A stretch of 64,000 nt of DNA from Zingiber officinale (taxonomy: Eukaryota > Streptophyta > Magnoliopsida > Zingiberales > Zingiberaceae). The notes under the pieces are model-generated. The model was given only the letters and a program-made list of their open reading frames with translations. It had not been told where the DNA came from and did not search any database. This document shows, piece by piece, positions 1-9,595 of the stretch (its first letter is position 1; each line of letters begins with the position of its first letter). The stretch is from contig NC_055992.1 in NCBI RefSeq assembly GCF_018446385.1, positions 100,458,947 to 100,522,946 of the forward strand, written 5' to 3'. Both the position numbers and the translations under genes were made by a program.

Positions 1-118
1 GTGGTGAGGCACTAGGCCTTCTTGGTTTTTGGAGCAACAACCACTTTCTAGACAAAGCCGCATAAAGAAATTAAATGTTTAATTCTCTTACTGAAAATGC
101 TAAATCTAATTTTAATTT

Positions 119-1573
119 TTAAGTTAAACAGGTTTTTGGAACCCAATAGAGGTTCCTTCCTACAGGGTTAGTCAAGTATTTTCTAGGCGCATAGACTTTT
201 GATATTTTTCTGATTTGATTTTGGTGAAACCTATAGTACCAGTTTAATCCTCTATAATTTTTAAAAGTAAAAATGTTTGAACCGTTAGACTTTCTCAATC
301 TTTCTATTTCTTCTTTTAATTTTTCATTTTCAAGTTTCAATTTATCAAAATCCTCTATTAGACATGATTTTGCCAAAATTCTTTTTGTTTCTAGAATTTT
401 ATTTTTTAATTTGGTATTTTTATTTTCTAATTTATACATGGATTTTTTCATAGCTTTAATACCAAAGTAAAGTTGATCAGGAGGTAAGAGGCATACCTCA
501 CTTACCATATCAGACTTGAAGCCTGATTCTCCCCCTGCTTCACTGCATTCATCTGAGGTCGCTCCCCCTTCATCGATGCTGGGTTCTAATATACTTTGCC
601 CTTCATAGCTTGCCATCAGTGCTATCCCGACATATTCTTGAATCTCGGACTCAGATGATGAACTATCATCCCAAGTTGCTTTTAGATTCTTGTGCTTCTT
701 GGGTATCTTGCCTTTGTCCTTCTTTAGTTCTGGGCATTCTTCTTTTAAGTGTCCTTCCCTTTGACACTAGTAGTAGCGCATCCTTCTTCTATTTCTTGTA
801 TTCTTTTTATTCTGCATTTCTTTAAACTTATTAGATCTAAAATACTTTTTAAAGTTTCTTACCATATATGCTTCCTGATCCTCTTCTGAATCTGACTCGG
901 GTTCATCCTTCTTGGTTACGTTTAGTGTGATCATCTGGCTTCATTCCTTTGTTGTCCCTGCACACCTGGTTTCATGTAACTCAAGAGTAAAGAATAATTC
1001 TTCTAAAGTACTTATCTCTAGGTCTTTTGAAATATAGTATGCGTTGATGATTGATGTCCATTCTGGAGTTCTAGGAAACGCATTGAGTGCGTAGCGTATG
1101 GTGTCCCGATTTGTTACCGTTTCTCCGAGGTTCTCGAGACCAGTAATCAATTCCTTTACCTTCGTGTGTAGATCGGCTACCTTCTCACCTTTTTCCAGAT
1201 GGATGTTCGTCAGTTTGTTCCGGAGGATGTCTCTTCTAGCCAGTTTTACTTCGGATGTCCCTTCGTGGAGTTCCAGGAACTTCTCCCAGAGTTCTTTGGC
1301 CGATGAGTAGCTTCCGATGTGGTTGACTTCTTGAGGCGGCAACACGCTCAGCAGGTGATATTCCGCACGGTTGTTCGCTACGGAATCACTCTGCTCCTTC
1401 TTTGTCCACTGGCTTTCTTCTTTTTCTTCTCCATTCTGATTCGTCGGAGCTACAAAGCCATACTTTATAATTAACCGAATTTCGAAATCAGTTCTTAGGA
1501 ATACCTCCATACGACCCTTCCAGTGTGCAAAGTCCCCCTCGAATTTTGGTGGAACGATGCTTGGTCCGTCCAT
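119..1573 (-). pseudogene. gag: Sirevirus Gag polyprotein, frameshifted (element A)
   Basis: Encodes a retrotransposon capsid/nucleocapsid precursor, which assembles virus-like particles in the cytoplasm. The start is the ATG at 1573 (MDGPSIVPPKFEGDFAHWK), matching the starts in C and I. The capsid-like N-terminal half is open to about 941. It is followed by a frame change and a damaged zinc knuckle: where C reads CYQC, this copy reads Tyr-Tyr-stop-Cys. The second half (616-119) is open and ends NPVGRNLYWVPKTCLT, a C-terminus shared with C and I. The middle carries an acidic serine-rich stretch and a Lys/Glu/Leu-rich probable coiled coil (around 300-450). The gene is dead as written. Confidence 0.83.
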
Positions 1574-1614
1574 CTCGTTGCTTCGATCGGCGGTTAGTCC
1601 TCCTGAAGCGCCTT

Positions 1615-1626
1615 GCTCTGATATCA
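1615..1626 (-). promoter_or_regulatory. primer-binding site of element A (one mismatch)
   Basis: Minus-strand TGATATCAGAGC, one base away from TGGTATCAGAGC, the initiator-Met tRNA-complementary site found intact in the other elements here. It sits two bases inside the LTR end. Confidence 0.75.
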
Positions 1627-1628
1627 CT

Positions 1629-2509
1629 TATTGGTCCCCCTGGAGGCCGGCAAGAGGGGAGGGGTGAATTGTCCTACAAAAATAAATCTAACCTTTCTCG
1701 GATATATCGACTAATTAACAAACACTTATAATAATAAAGAGACGAGACTAATTAAAAGAGATTCGACACAGAGGGTTTACTTGGTTTGCAATCAGGGGAT
1801 TGCTAATCCAAGGAAAAGAAGGCGCAGTATCTGATGATCTCCTCTGGGTGGAGTAGTCTCTTACAGTGTTGAGAGCACAGACAGAAAAGTAAAGCACTAA
1901 GAAACTGATTACAAGTGAGTTCAATAATCTGTGCAAATCTGTGATATATTTATAGCACTGATCGGGGCGCCCTGAAGGGTCCGGGCGCCCTAGGGGGAAT
2001 AAAATTTTATCCCCCAACGTTCAGATCAAGTCAAAACTCGATATGGTCAAAATCCACTTCCGGGCGCCCGGAATGGATCCGGGCGCCCGGACCACTTAAG
2101 TCAACCCAGTTGACTTTTTGTGGTCCAGTTCCACTGCTCCGATTCAGCTCATCTTGGTCCGGGTCTTCTGTTCCGATTCCGCTAGCTTGGGTGATCTTGG
2201 CTATCCAAAATAGGGCTCACCTGAACCCAAGTTCCGGCCTTCTCCTCGAGCAGCCTTCCTTCCCGGTTTCTCGTCCCTCGAATGTCGTGTACATTCTTCT
2301 CATCCACCGGTGTACTCTTTCATGGTCACCTCGTCCCTCAGACGCACCGAGCCCGTCGGCTCTCTCCCCGTGCCGTCCTTCTTGTTAGCCGCGTCTTCCG
2401 CTCGACTTCCTGTGTTCTTGAGCTCCTGCACACTTAGACACAAGGTTTAGACAAAACAAGACCTAGCTTAACTTGTTTGATCACATCAAAACACCTTGGG
2501 GTTCCAACA
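1629..2509 (-). repeat. 5' LTR of element A
   Basis: About 881 bp. On the minus strand it begins TGTTGGAACC and ends in a slightly decayed CCAATA instead of CCAACA, next to the primer site. It holds four GGGCGCCC palindromes (near 1966, 1982, 2061 and 2082) and a TATA-like stretch at 1944-1953. The 3' end matches the LTRs of element C. Confidence 0.82.
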
Positions 2510-2941
2510 CCTTCTACCAGAAGGTTGTGAGGGCACCTTCAATCCATTGAAGGCGCCTCCAACAGTTACTTCCGAGTTCCAGACTTCTCCTTTGGCTCTT
2601 CTACTGCTCCACTTACTTGGATGATTTCGGCCAACCAGAATAGGACTCATCCGAACCTATTTTCTGGCCTTCTCCTTGTGCAGTTTTCCTCCTAGCTTCT
2701 CGTCCCTCGGATAGTCGTACGCATCCTTCTCATTCGCCGGTGTACTCTTTTGCAGCACCTCGTCCCTCGGACGCACATAGTCAGTCGGCTCTCTCCCGTG
2801 TCGTCCTTTTCACTAGCTGCGTCTCTCGCTCGACTTCTTGTGCTCCTAAACTCCTGCACACTTAGACACACAGAGATTAAATACTAACAAGATCTAACTT
2901 GATTTGGTTGATTACATCAAAATTGTCACGGGGTACCAACA
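2510..2941 (-). repeat. older Sirevirus LTR fragment B
   Basis: On the minus strand it begins TGTTGGTACC at 2941 and follows the same order of motifs as LTR A (cluster of TCCCTCG-type repeats, GGCGCC palindromes) but is much diverged. It stops where element A begins, so A probably inserted into it. The remainder would lie beyond the window. Confidence 0.6.
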
Positions 2942-3228
2942 GTAAAGCATCAATGAAACTAAGCATAGAATGAAACCTAGAGCATGTAATGAAACCTAAG
3001 CTAATCTATCCTAATTGCATTCAATTAAAACTTGAACTTAAAGAAATTGGAAGAACAAGACAAAGAAAGAATTAAATAAACTAAAATGCATCAAATTAAA
3101 CTTAACTAATAGTTGAAACAATTCATCCAACATGTTTCGTGCATGAAACTATCTAAGCATGGTACATGCAATTCAAACTTGGGGAATCAAGTTTAATATA
3201 AGCATTCAACCACAATTAATAGTCCACA
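2942..3228. other. AT-rich intergenic DNA, no gene seen
   Basis: Adenine-rich sequence with short repeated phrases such as atgaaacctaa. No open frame or element ends were recognised. It supplies the left target-site copy of the SINE at 3204-3220. Confidence 0.5.
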
Positions 3229-3414
3229 GGGCGTAGCACAGCTGGGGGGTGCATGGTTTCGTAGCCAAGAGGTCCAAGGTTTGATCCTCGGGGTGTGATT
3301 ACCTGGGGTTAGCGTCCTGGCCATGCGCTTTTAGCTGTGTACCTACATTTACCTCCCTCTATATCCGTGGGACCGACTTTAGGGGGGGTCGCTGATGTGG
3401 CGGTTGCATATTTT
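3229..3414 (+). mobile_element. tRNA-derived SINE
   Basis: An internal pol III promoter is visible: an A-box-like TAGCACAGCTGGG at 3234-3246 and a B-box-like GGTTTGATCCTC at 3278-3289. The body is about 185 bp and flanked by a 17-bp direct repeat (3204-3220 and 3415-3431, one mismatch) that I read as the target-site duplication. The left copy is separated from the SINE start by about 8 bp, so that boundary is approximate. SINEs move using a LINE's reverse transcriptase; none is seen here. Confidence 0.75.
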
Positions 3415-3455
3415 ATTCAACCATAATTAATAAACATCAACATAAATTAAACTAA

Positions 3456-4729
3456 GGTGGCGTTTGGTTCAGAGGTTTGGGAATGAGAGAATGGATTCAT
3501 TCCCAAACTTTATGTTTGGTTGATGGGAATGGAATCAAGATTTTAGAATGAAACCCAAAAATTTGGGTATGGATGAAACTCACCCCCTCCCTTGGGTTTT
3601 GATGGAATGGAAATAAAAATTATATTTTGGACAAAAATACCCTTAGTATATTTGTTTAATTTTTCTTTCATTTCACTCTATCTCTCTCCTTGTTCTCTCT
3701 TATCATACTTTCTCTCTCCTCATTCTATCATCACATTTTCTCTCTCAACATACTTTCTCTCTCCTTATTCTCTCTCATCACACATTCTCTACCATTTTCT
3801 CTCTGTATTCTCTCTCATCACACACACTCTCTCATTATTTTCTCTCTCTTCATTCTCTCTTCATTTTTTCATCATACTTTCTCTCTCGTCATTCTTTCTC
3901 TCTCTTCAATCTCTCTTACCATACTCTCTCTCCATATTTTATCTCATCATATTTTCTCTCTCTTCATTCATTTCTATCACACTCTCTCTCCTCTTCTCTC
4001 TCATCACACATTCTCTACCATTTTCTCTCTGTATTCTCTCTCATCACACACACACTCTCTCATTATTTTCTCTCTTTTCATTCTCTTCTCATTTTTTTCA
4101 TCATACTTTCTCTCTCATCATATTTTCTCTCTCTTCAATCTCGCTGACCATACTCTTTCTCCATATTTTCTCTCATCACACTTTCTCTCTCTTCATTCTC
4201 TTCCATCACACACTCTCTCCTCATTTTCTCTCACCATACTTTCCCTCTCTTCATTTTTTCCCATCACACTTTCTCTATTATCACATTTTCTTATCATACT
4301 TTCTCTTCGCAAATTCATTTTATCTTATCACACTTTCTCTCTCTTCATGTTTTCTCATCACTCTTTCTCTCTCAACATATTTTCTCTCTCATCATACTTT
4401 TTCTCTTCTCAATCTCTCCTATCACGTTCTCTCTCCTCATTTTCTCGCATTACACTTTCTCTCTCTTTATTTTTTTCTCATCACACTTTCTCTCTCATCA
4501 TTCTCTCTCATCATATATTTCTCTCACATTCAACTTTATCTTCCATTTAATTTTTTCCCTTATTTTCTTATAAGGGTAAAAAAGGAAATGTAAGTTCATT
4601 CCGATTGAAAATATTCAACTAACCAAACATTATTTTTAGGAATGATACCCAAGCTCATACCCATTTCTATTCCACAATACTATGATACTCATTCTCATTC
4701 TGATTCCTAGGAGAGAACCAAATGCCACC
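3456..4729. mobile_element. Harbinger-like MITE with swollen interior
   Basis: Terminal inverted repeats of 15 bp with one mismatch: GGTGGCGTTTGGTTC at the left and its complement (GAACCAAATGCCACC) at the right. They are flanked by TAA on both sides (3453-3455 and 4730-4732), the 3-bp target duplication typical of PIF/Harbinger. Both subterminal regions repeat gaatga/attcattcc-type phrases. No transposase is encoded. The 1,274-bp length is large for a MITE because of the internal pyrimidine repeat. Confidence 0.75.
3668..4520 (+). repeat. degenerate (CT)-rich repeat, about 850 bp
   Basis: Irregular repetition of ttctctctc, tcatcacac and ttcattctc phrases, nearly all pyrimidine apart from scattered catca. 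It lies wholly inside the MITE. It leaves two overlapping frames open for over 280 codons, which are low-complexity artefacts rich in Ser, Leu and Phe. Confidence 0.85.
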
Positions 4730-4732
4730 TAA

Positions 4733-5208
4733 GTTAACCAAACCCTCTTCCGCAATCAACTCCAATCGACTACCCTTGTCATTACACCGAGACCTGGATC
4801 TGAATGCTAAAGTCGGTGGACTGCAACTCAACAACTAATCCTTTGATCTACAACTCCCATAGCACACATCACACCAAGTTGAATGCTTAAATCGATAAGG
4901 AAACAATGCAGCAACCAAAACAGAATTCCAATGACAACATAGGAAGAATTTCTGCCGGAATTGGACACACTAAGATGTAGTTCGCTTCTGTCGGAAATGA
5001 ATGCACCCACTGAGGTTGCTGGAGTTATGCCCACCTTCGCAATGTCATCCGCGGGAAGTCCACGATGCTACTCAGTGATGGAAGGAGAAACTCACTAGAG
5101 AAGAAGAGAAAACAATCGGCTTCCCCTTAGAATCTTCTGCTTTCGCAATGCCATCCACAGAAGACATCCATTAAGGAAGGGTTGGGAGATGGGTACCTTA
5201 CCAGAGAA
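4733..5208. other. unassigned DNA between MITE and element C
   Basis: No convincing gene. A weak duplication is visible: a phrase close to ttcgcaatg(t/c)catcc occurs near 5036 and 5144, each followed about 60 bp later by an agagaagaa phrase. With element C removed this stretch joins directly to 9189. Confidence 0.45.
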
Positions 5209-5213
5209 GAACA

Positions 5214-6100
5214 TGTTGGAACCCCGAGGTGTTTTGATGTGATCAAACAAGTTAAGATAGGTCCTGCGTTGTTTAACCCTCGTGTCTAAGTGTGCAGGAA
5301 CTTAGGAACACAGGAAGTCGAGCGGAAGACGCGGCTAGCGAGAAGGACGGCACGGGAGAGAGCCGACGGGCTCGATGCGTCCAAGGGACGAGGTGTCCGT
5401 GGAAGAGTACACCGGTGGACGAGAAGAACGTGCGCGGCGTTCGAGGGACGAGAAACCGGGAAGGAAGGCTGCTCGAGGAGAAGGCCGGAACATGGGTTCG
5501 GGTGAGCCCTATTCCGGATGGCCGAGATCACCCAAGCTAGTGGAGCCGGAACAGAAAACCCGGACCGAGACGAGCTGAACCGAAGCGGAGCGACCGGACG
5601 GAAAAAGTCAACTAGAGTTGACTTTTGGGGTCCGGGGCGCCCGGAACCATCCGGGGCGCCCGGACCCCTCCGGGGCGCCCGGAATGAAGTTTTTGACCAG
5701 ATCGAGTCAAACTCGATCTGAACGTTTGGGGATAAATTTTATCCCCCCTAGGGCGCCCGGAACCCTTCCAGGCGCCCCGACCAAGGCTATAAATATAGCC
5801 TTGGTCCAGAAGCAAATCAATTAATCAGAACGACGAACTTGTAATCAACTTCTGTGTGCTTTACTTTTCTTCTTGTACGTTCAACGCTGTAAGAGGCTAC
5901 TCCGCCCAGAGGAGAATCAGATAGTGCGCTTACATTCCTTGGATTAGCAATCCCCTGATTGCAAACCAAGTAAAACTCTGGTGTCTGTTTTTCTTTACTT
6001 AGTCTCTTTTATTTATTTATTACAAGTGTTCATTATATAGTTGAAATCCGAGAAAGGTTCGTGTTTTAATTTGTAGGGCAATTCACCCCTCCCCTCCTGC
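5214..6100 (+). repeat. 5' LTR of element C (3' end deleted)
   Basis: Begins TGTTGGAACC. Near 5632-5685 it carries a row of three GGGCGCCC palindromes where the 3' LTR has one. Compared with the 3' LTR, it breaks off after the CCCCTCC run near 6098. The last about 25 bp of the LTR and the primer site are missing, and the sequence passes straight into the untranslated leader of gag. Confidence 0.85.
5779..5806 (+). promoter_or_regulatory. TATA box inside a perfect 28-bp palindrome (5' LTR of C)
   Basis: CTATAAATATAG forms the centre of a perfect inverted repeat with 13-bp arms (outer arms GACCAAGG and CCTTGGTC) and a 2-base centre. It sits downstream of the GC-rich palindromes and upstream of the leader, where the LTR promoter is expected. 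LTR A has a TATA-like stretch at this place without the palindrome. Confidence 0.65.
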
Positions 6101-6145
6101 GAGCCAAGTGCTTCAGGAGGACTAACCGCCGATCGAAGCAACAAG

Positions 6146-7594
6146 ATGGCCGGACCAAGCATCGTCCCACCAAAATTCGAGGGGAACTTCGCAGATTGGA
6201 AGCGTCGTATGGAGGTATTCCTAAAAACAGATTTTGAAATTCAGTTTATTATGAAATATGGTTTTATAGCTCCAGTAGATAAAGATGGAAAAGAAAAAGA
6301 AGAGAGCGATTGGACAAAGAAGGAGCAGAATGAGTCAGTAGCAAACAGCCGTGCGGAACATCACCTGCTGAGCGTGTTACCGCCTCAAGAGGTCAACCGC
6401 ATCGGAAACTATTTATCTGCTAAAGAACTTTGGGAGAAGTTCTTGGAACTCCACGAAGGCACGTCCGAAGCAAAGCTCGCTAGAAGGGACATCCTCCGCA
6501 ACAAACTGATGAACATCCATCTGGAGAAAGGTGAGAAAGTAGCCAGTCTACATGCAAAGGTAAAAGAACTAGTTACTGGTCTCGAAAACCTTGGTGAAAA
6601 GGTGACAAACCGGGACACTATACGCTACGCACTCAACGCGTTTCCAAGAACTCCGGAGTGGACATCAATCGTCGATGCTTACTACATCTCAAAAGACTTG
6701 GAGGTAAGTACTTTAGAAGAGTTGTTTTCTACACTTGAATTACACGAAACTAGATATGCAGAGATATCAAAGGACACAACCCAGACTATGGCGCTGAACG
6801 CAACCAACAAGGATGAACCCGAGTCAGAATCCGAAGACGATCAAGAAGCGTACATGGTAAGAAACTTTAAAAAGTTTTTAGATCTAATAAATTTAAAATG
6901 CAGAATCAAAAGAATCAAAAAGGTAGAAGAAAGGTACGGTGCTACCAGTGTCAGAAGGAGGGACACCTAAGAGAAGACTGCCCAGAACTCAAAAAGGCCA
7001 AAAGGAAGTCTCCCAAGAAACACAACCTAAAAGCAACTTGGGACGACACTTCTTCATCCGAATCAGAAGCTCAAGAATATGCCGGGATAGCACTAATGGA
7101 AAGCTACGATAGACAAAGTATATCAGAACCTAGCATCGATGAAGGGGGAGCGACCTCGGATGAAAGCAGTGAAGCAGGGGGAGATTCAGGTTTCAAGTCC
7201 GACATGGTAAGTGAGGTATGCCTCTTACCCCCTGATCAACTTTATTCTGGCATTAAGACAATGACTAAATCCATGTATAAATTAAAAAATGGAAATATCA
7301 AATTAAAAAATGAAATTTTGGAAACAAAAAGAATTTTAGTAAAATCATGTCTTATAGAGGATTTTGATAAATTGAAAACTGAAAATGAAAAACTAAAAGA
7401 AGAAATAGAAAGATTGAAAAAAATATAAAAGTTCAAATATTTCTACTTTTAGAAATTATAGAGGTTTAAATTGGTATTATAGATTTCATCAAAGTCAAAT
7501 TAGAAATATATCAAAAATCTATGTACCTAGGAAATACTTGGTTAATCCTGTAGGTAGGAACCTCTACTGGGTTCCAAAAACTTGCTTAATTTAA
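6146..7594 (+). pseudogene. gag: Sirevirus Gag, two frameshifts (element C)
   Basis: Starts at the ATG at 6146 (MAGPSIVPPKFEGNFADWK). The capsid-like part runs to about residue 200 and includes WEKFLELHEGTSEAK and RYALNAFPRTPEW. Near 6875 one base is missing from an A/T run relative to element A, which moves the rest into another frame. That frame holds an intact CCHC zinc knuckle (CYQCQKEGHLREDC, 6940-6981), an acidic serine-rich segment and a Lys/Glu-rich coiled coil. A second shift near 7430 changes frame again, and the C-terminus GRNLYWVPKTCLI ends at 7594. Gag coats the RNA in virus-like particles. With its frame broken, this copy cannot make full Gag unless the shifts are recent or sequencing errors. 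Confidence 0.85.
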
Positions 7595-8199
7595 AATTAG
7601 ACTTAGCATTTTTCAGCAAGTAAATTAAACGACTAATTTCATTATGAGGCTTTGTCTAAGGAAGTGGTTGTTGCTCCAATAACCAAGAAGGCCTAGTGCC
7701 TCGCCACGACCTGGAAGCCAAGTATCGAAATGAAAAGTTTAATTGACTAACTGAAAAAGCATTAATTTAATTTACCTAATGCTTTAAAAGAGTTATTCAA
7801 TTTGTGTAAGAAAATATTTAAAATTGATTTAGATTAAAAAAAAAAAATTTTTTTTTGGAAATTAATTTTTTTTCAACTTAGAAAATTTCTGAAAATTATT
7901 AACTTAGAAATTCTCTAACAATTAATTTAAATTCTTTTTAGAAATTGACTTAAATTTTTTTTAAAAAAAAATTTGACTTAGATATTTTTTTAATTAACTT
8001 AGGAATTTTTCTATGAATATTGTCTTAGACATTCTCCTTTGAAAATAGCCTTCGAAATCTTTTATGAAAAATAACTTAAAATTTTTTTTGAATATTGCCT
8101 TGGAAATTGATATTAATTGCCTTAGAAATTTTTTATGAAAATTCACTTAAAATTTTTTTACCTTAGACTTGTTTAAAGAACCCCTATTTTTAATGTGAT
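7595..8199 (+). other. AT-rich non-coding 3' region of element C
   Basis: Contains the post-gag block at about 7655-7715 shared with A and I, then a highly AT-rich stretch in which phrases like gaaattgacttaaatttt recur imperfectly. No coding potential. In an autonomous Sirevirus pol would occupy this position. Confidence 0.7.
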
Positions 8200-8346
8200 C
8201 AAAGGGGGAGAAGAATGTTAAGTCTAGGGGGAGGTATATAAACTTTTTTTATGAAATATCTTTGGACTTAATTGCAAATAAATTATTTTTATTGCATCTG
8301 TTTTTCCCTAGCTTAACTTGGGTTGCTCACATCAAAAAGGGGGAGA
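8200..8346 (+). promoter_or_regulatory. stacked polypurine tracts of element C
   Basis: Three G-rich purine tracts: aaagggggagaagaa at 8201, tctagggggagg at 8223 and aaaaagggggaga at 8334-8346, the last abutting the 3' LTR. The last would prime plus-strand DNA. Extra upstream tracts in this order are a Sirevirus habit and recur in elements I and D. Confidence 0.8.
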
Positions 8347-8347
8347 T

Positions 8348-9183
8348 TGTTGGAACCCCGAGGTGTTTTGATGTGATCAAACAAGTTAAGCTAGGTCCTG
8401 CGTTGTTTAACCCTCGTGTCTAAGTGTGCAGGAACTTAGGAACACAGGAAGTCGAGCGGAAGACGCGGCTAGCGAGAAGGACGGCACGGGAGAGAGCCGA
8501 CGGGCTCGGTGCGTCCAAGGGACGAGGTGTCCGTGGAAGAGTACACCGGTGGACGAGAAGAACGTGCGCGGCGTTCGAGGGACGAGAAACCGGGAAGGAA
8601 GGCTGCTCGAGGAGAAGGCCGGAACATGGGTTCGGGTGAGCCCTATTCCGGATGGCCGAGATCACCCAAGCTAGTGGAGCCGGAACAGAAAACCCGGACC
8701 GAGACGAGCTGAACCGAAGCGGAGCGACCAGACGGAAAAAGTCAACTAGAGTTGACTTTTGGGGTCCGGGGCGCCCCGGACCGAAGTTGACCAGATCGAG
8801 TCAAACTCGATCTGAACGTTGGGGATAAATTTTATCCCAGTCCCGGAACCCTCCAGGCGCCCGACCAAGGCTATAAATATAGCCTTGGTCCGGAATCAAT
8901 TAATCGGAACAACGAACTTGTAATCAACTACGTGTGCTTTACTTTTCTTCTTGTACGCTCAACGCTGTAATAGGAGAATCAGATAGTGCGCTTATATTCC
9001 TTGGATTAGCAATCCCCTGATTGCAAACCAAGTAAAACTCTGGTGTCTGTTTTTCTTTACTTAGTCTCTTTTATTTATTTATTACAAGTGTTCATTATAT
9101 AGTTGAAATCCGAGAAAGGTTCGTGTTTTAATTTGTAGGGCAATTCACCCCTCCCCTCTTGCCGGCCTCCAAAGGGACCAACA
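8348..9183 (+). repeat. 3' LTR of element C
   Basis: Complete, from TGTTGGAACC to GGGACCAACA. Compared with the 5' LTR, two GC-rich palindrome-bearing blocks are contracted (around 8762-8860), and a short block before the gag-side sequence (around 8969) is also lost. Confidence 0.9.
8863..8890 (+). promoter_or_regulatory. TATA box inside a perfect 28-bp palindrome (3' LTR of C)
   Basis: Identical to the copy in the 5' LTR although neighbouring sequence has been deleted. Confidence 0.62.
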
Positions 9184-9188
9184 GAACA

Positions 9189-9595
9189 CTCCACCATCAA
9201 GAAAACCCTAGATCCATGTCGCCACTGTCCGCTAAAAATATTGAGTGAAAAGGGTACTCGTCGTCGTTGCCAGCATAGAACCACTCCGCTAGGGGGAGAC
9301 ACTAAGATGAGGTCGTCGTTCACAGGAGTCATCGAAGATGTTGTCGTCGCTAGATTGAAGCGGATTGCATAAGAGGAGCTTGGGGCCGTCAAGGATTTGA
9401 TGAGGAAGACGCGTACAGTAACAAGAGAAAGAAAATGTCCCGAGCTAACTTTGCACTGTGCATCTGCAAAGGTTTTAAAGGGAAATAGGGTTTTTTTCCT
9501 CTCATTCAATCTGAGCTATCCATCTTTGTGAGGGAGATGGATGAAGATCTGATCATTTGATTTAATTGATGAAGAGATGAGTGACATGGATCAAG
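9189..9595. other. unassigned DNA between elements C and D
   Basis: Moderately GC-rich, with no frame I recognise. It reads on from 5213 on one side and 42572 on the other once C and D are removed, so it is a piece of the older target DNA. Confidence 0.45.

Larger units (their letters stand above)
1..2509 (-). mobile_element. Sirevirus-type Ty1/copia element A, 5' part, runs off the left edge
   Basis: On the minus strand the order is LTR (2509 to 1629), an initiator-Met-type primer site, then a broken gag gene. Right after gag (about positions 1-60) lies a block also found directly behind gag in elements C and I. The rest of the element is outside the window, so presence of pol cannot be judged. 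The Gag protein is the same type as in C, pointing to one family. Confidence 0.85.
5214..9183 (+). mobile_element. gag-only Sirevirus derivative C
   Basis: Bounded by LTRs beginning TGTTGGAACC and flanked by the 5-bp target duplication gaaca (5209-5213 and 9184-9188). The order is 5' LTR, gag, about 750 bp of AT-rich non-coding DNA with three polypurine tracts, then 3' LTR. There is no room for and no trace of protease, integrase, reverse transcriptase or RNase H, so the element depends on enzymes supplied by others. The junction of 5' LTR and primer site is deleted. Confidence 0.92.

Noticed and set aside
3592-4593. Two long overlapping open frames rich in Ser, Leu and Phe
   Set aside because: They lie in the CT-rich low-complexity interior of a MITE. 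Absence of stops follows from base composition, and both frames look equally protein-like.
5290-5578. Several GC-rich open frames on both strands (also near 8424, 48389 and 51258)
   Set aside because: They fall inside LTRs A/C/I and recur in each LTR copy with frame-breaking differences. No domain is visible, so they are non-coding U3 sequence.
9075-9509. 144-codon minus-strand open frame
   Set aside because: It crosses the end of the C LTR and its target duplication into unassigned DNA, so it cannot be an ancestral gene. No motif recognised.
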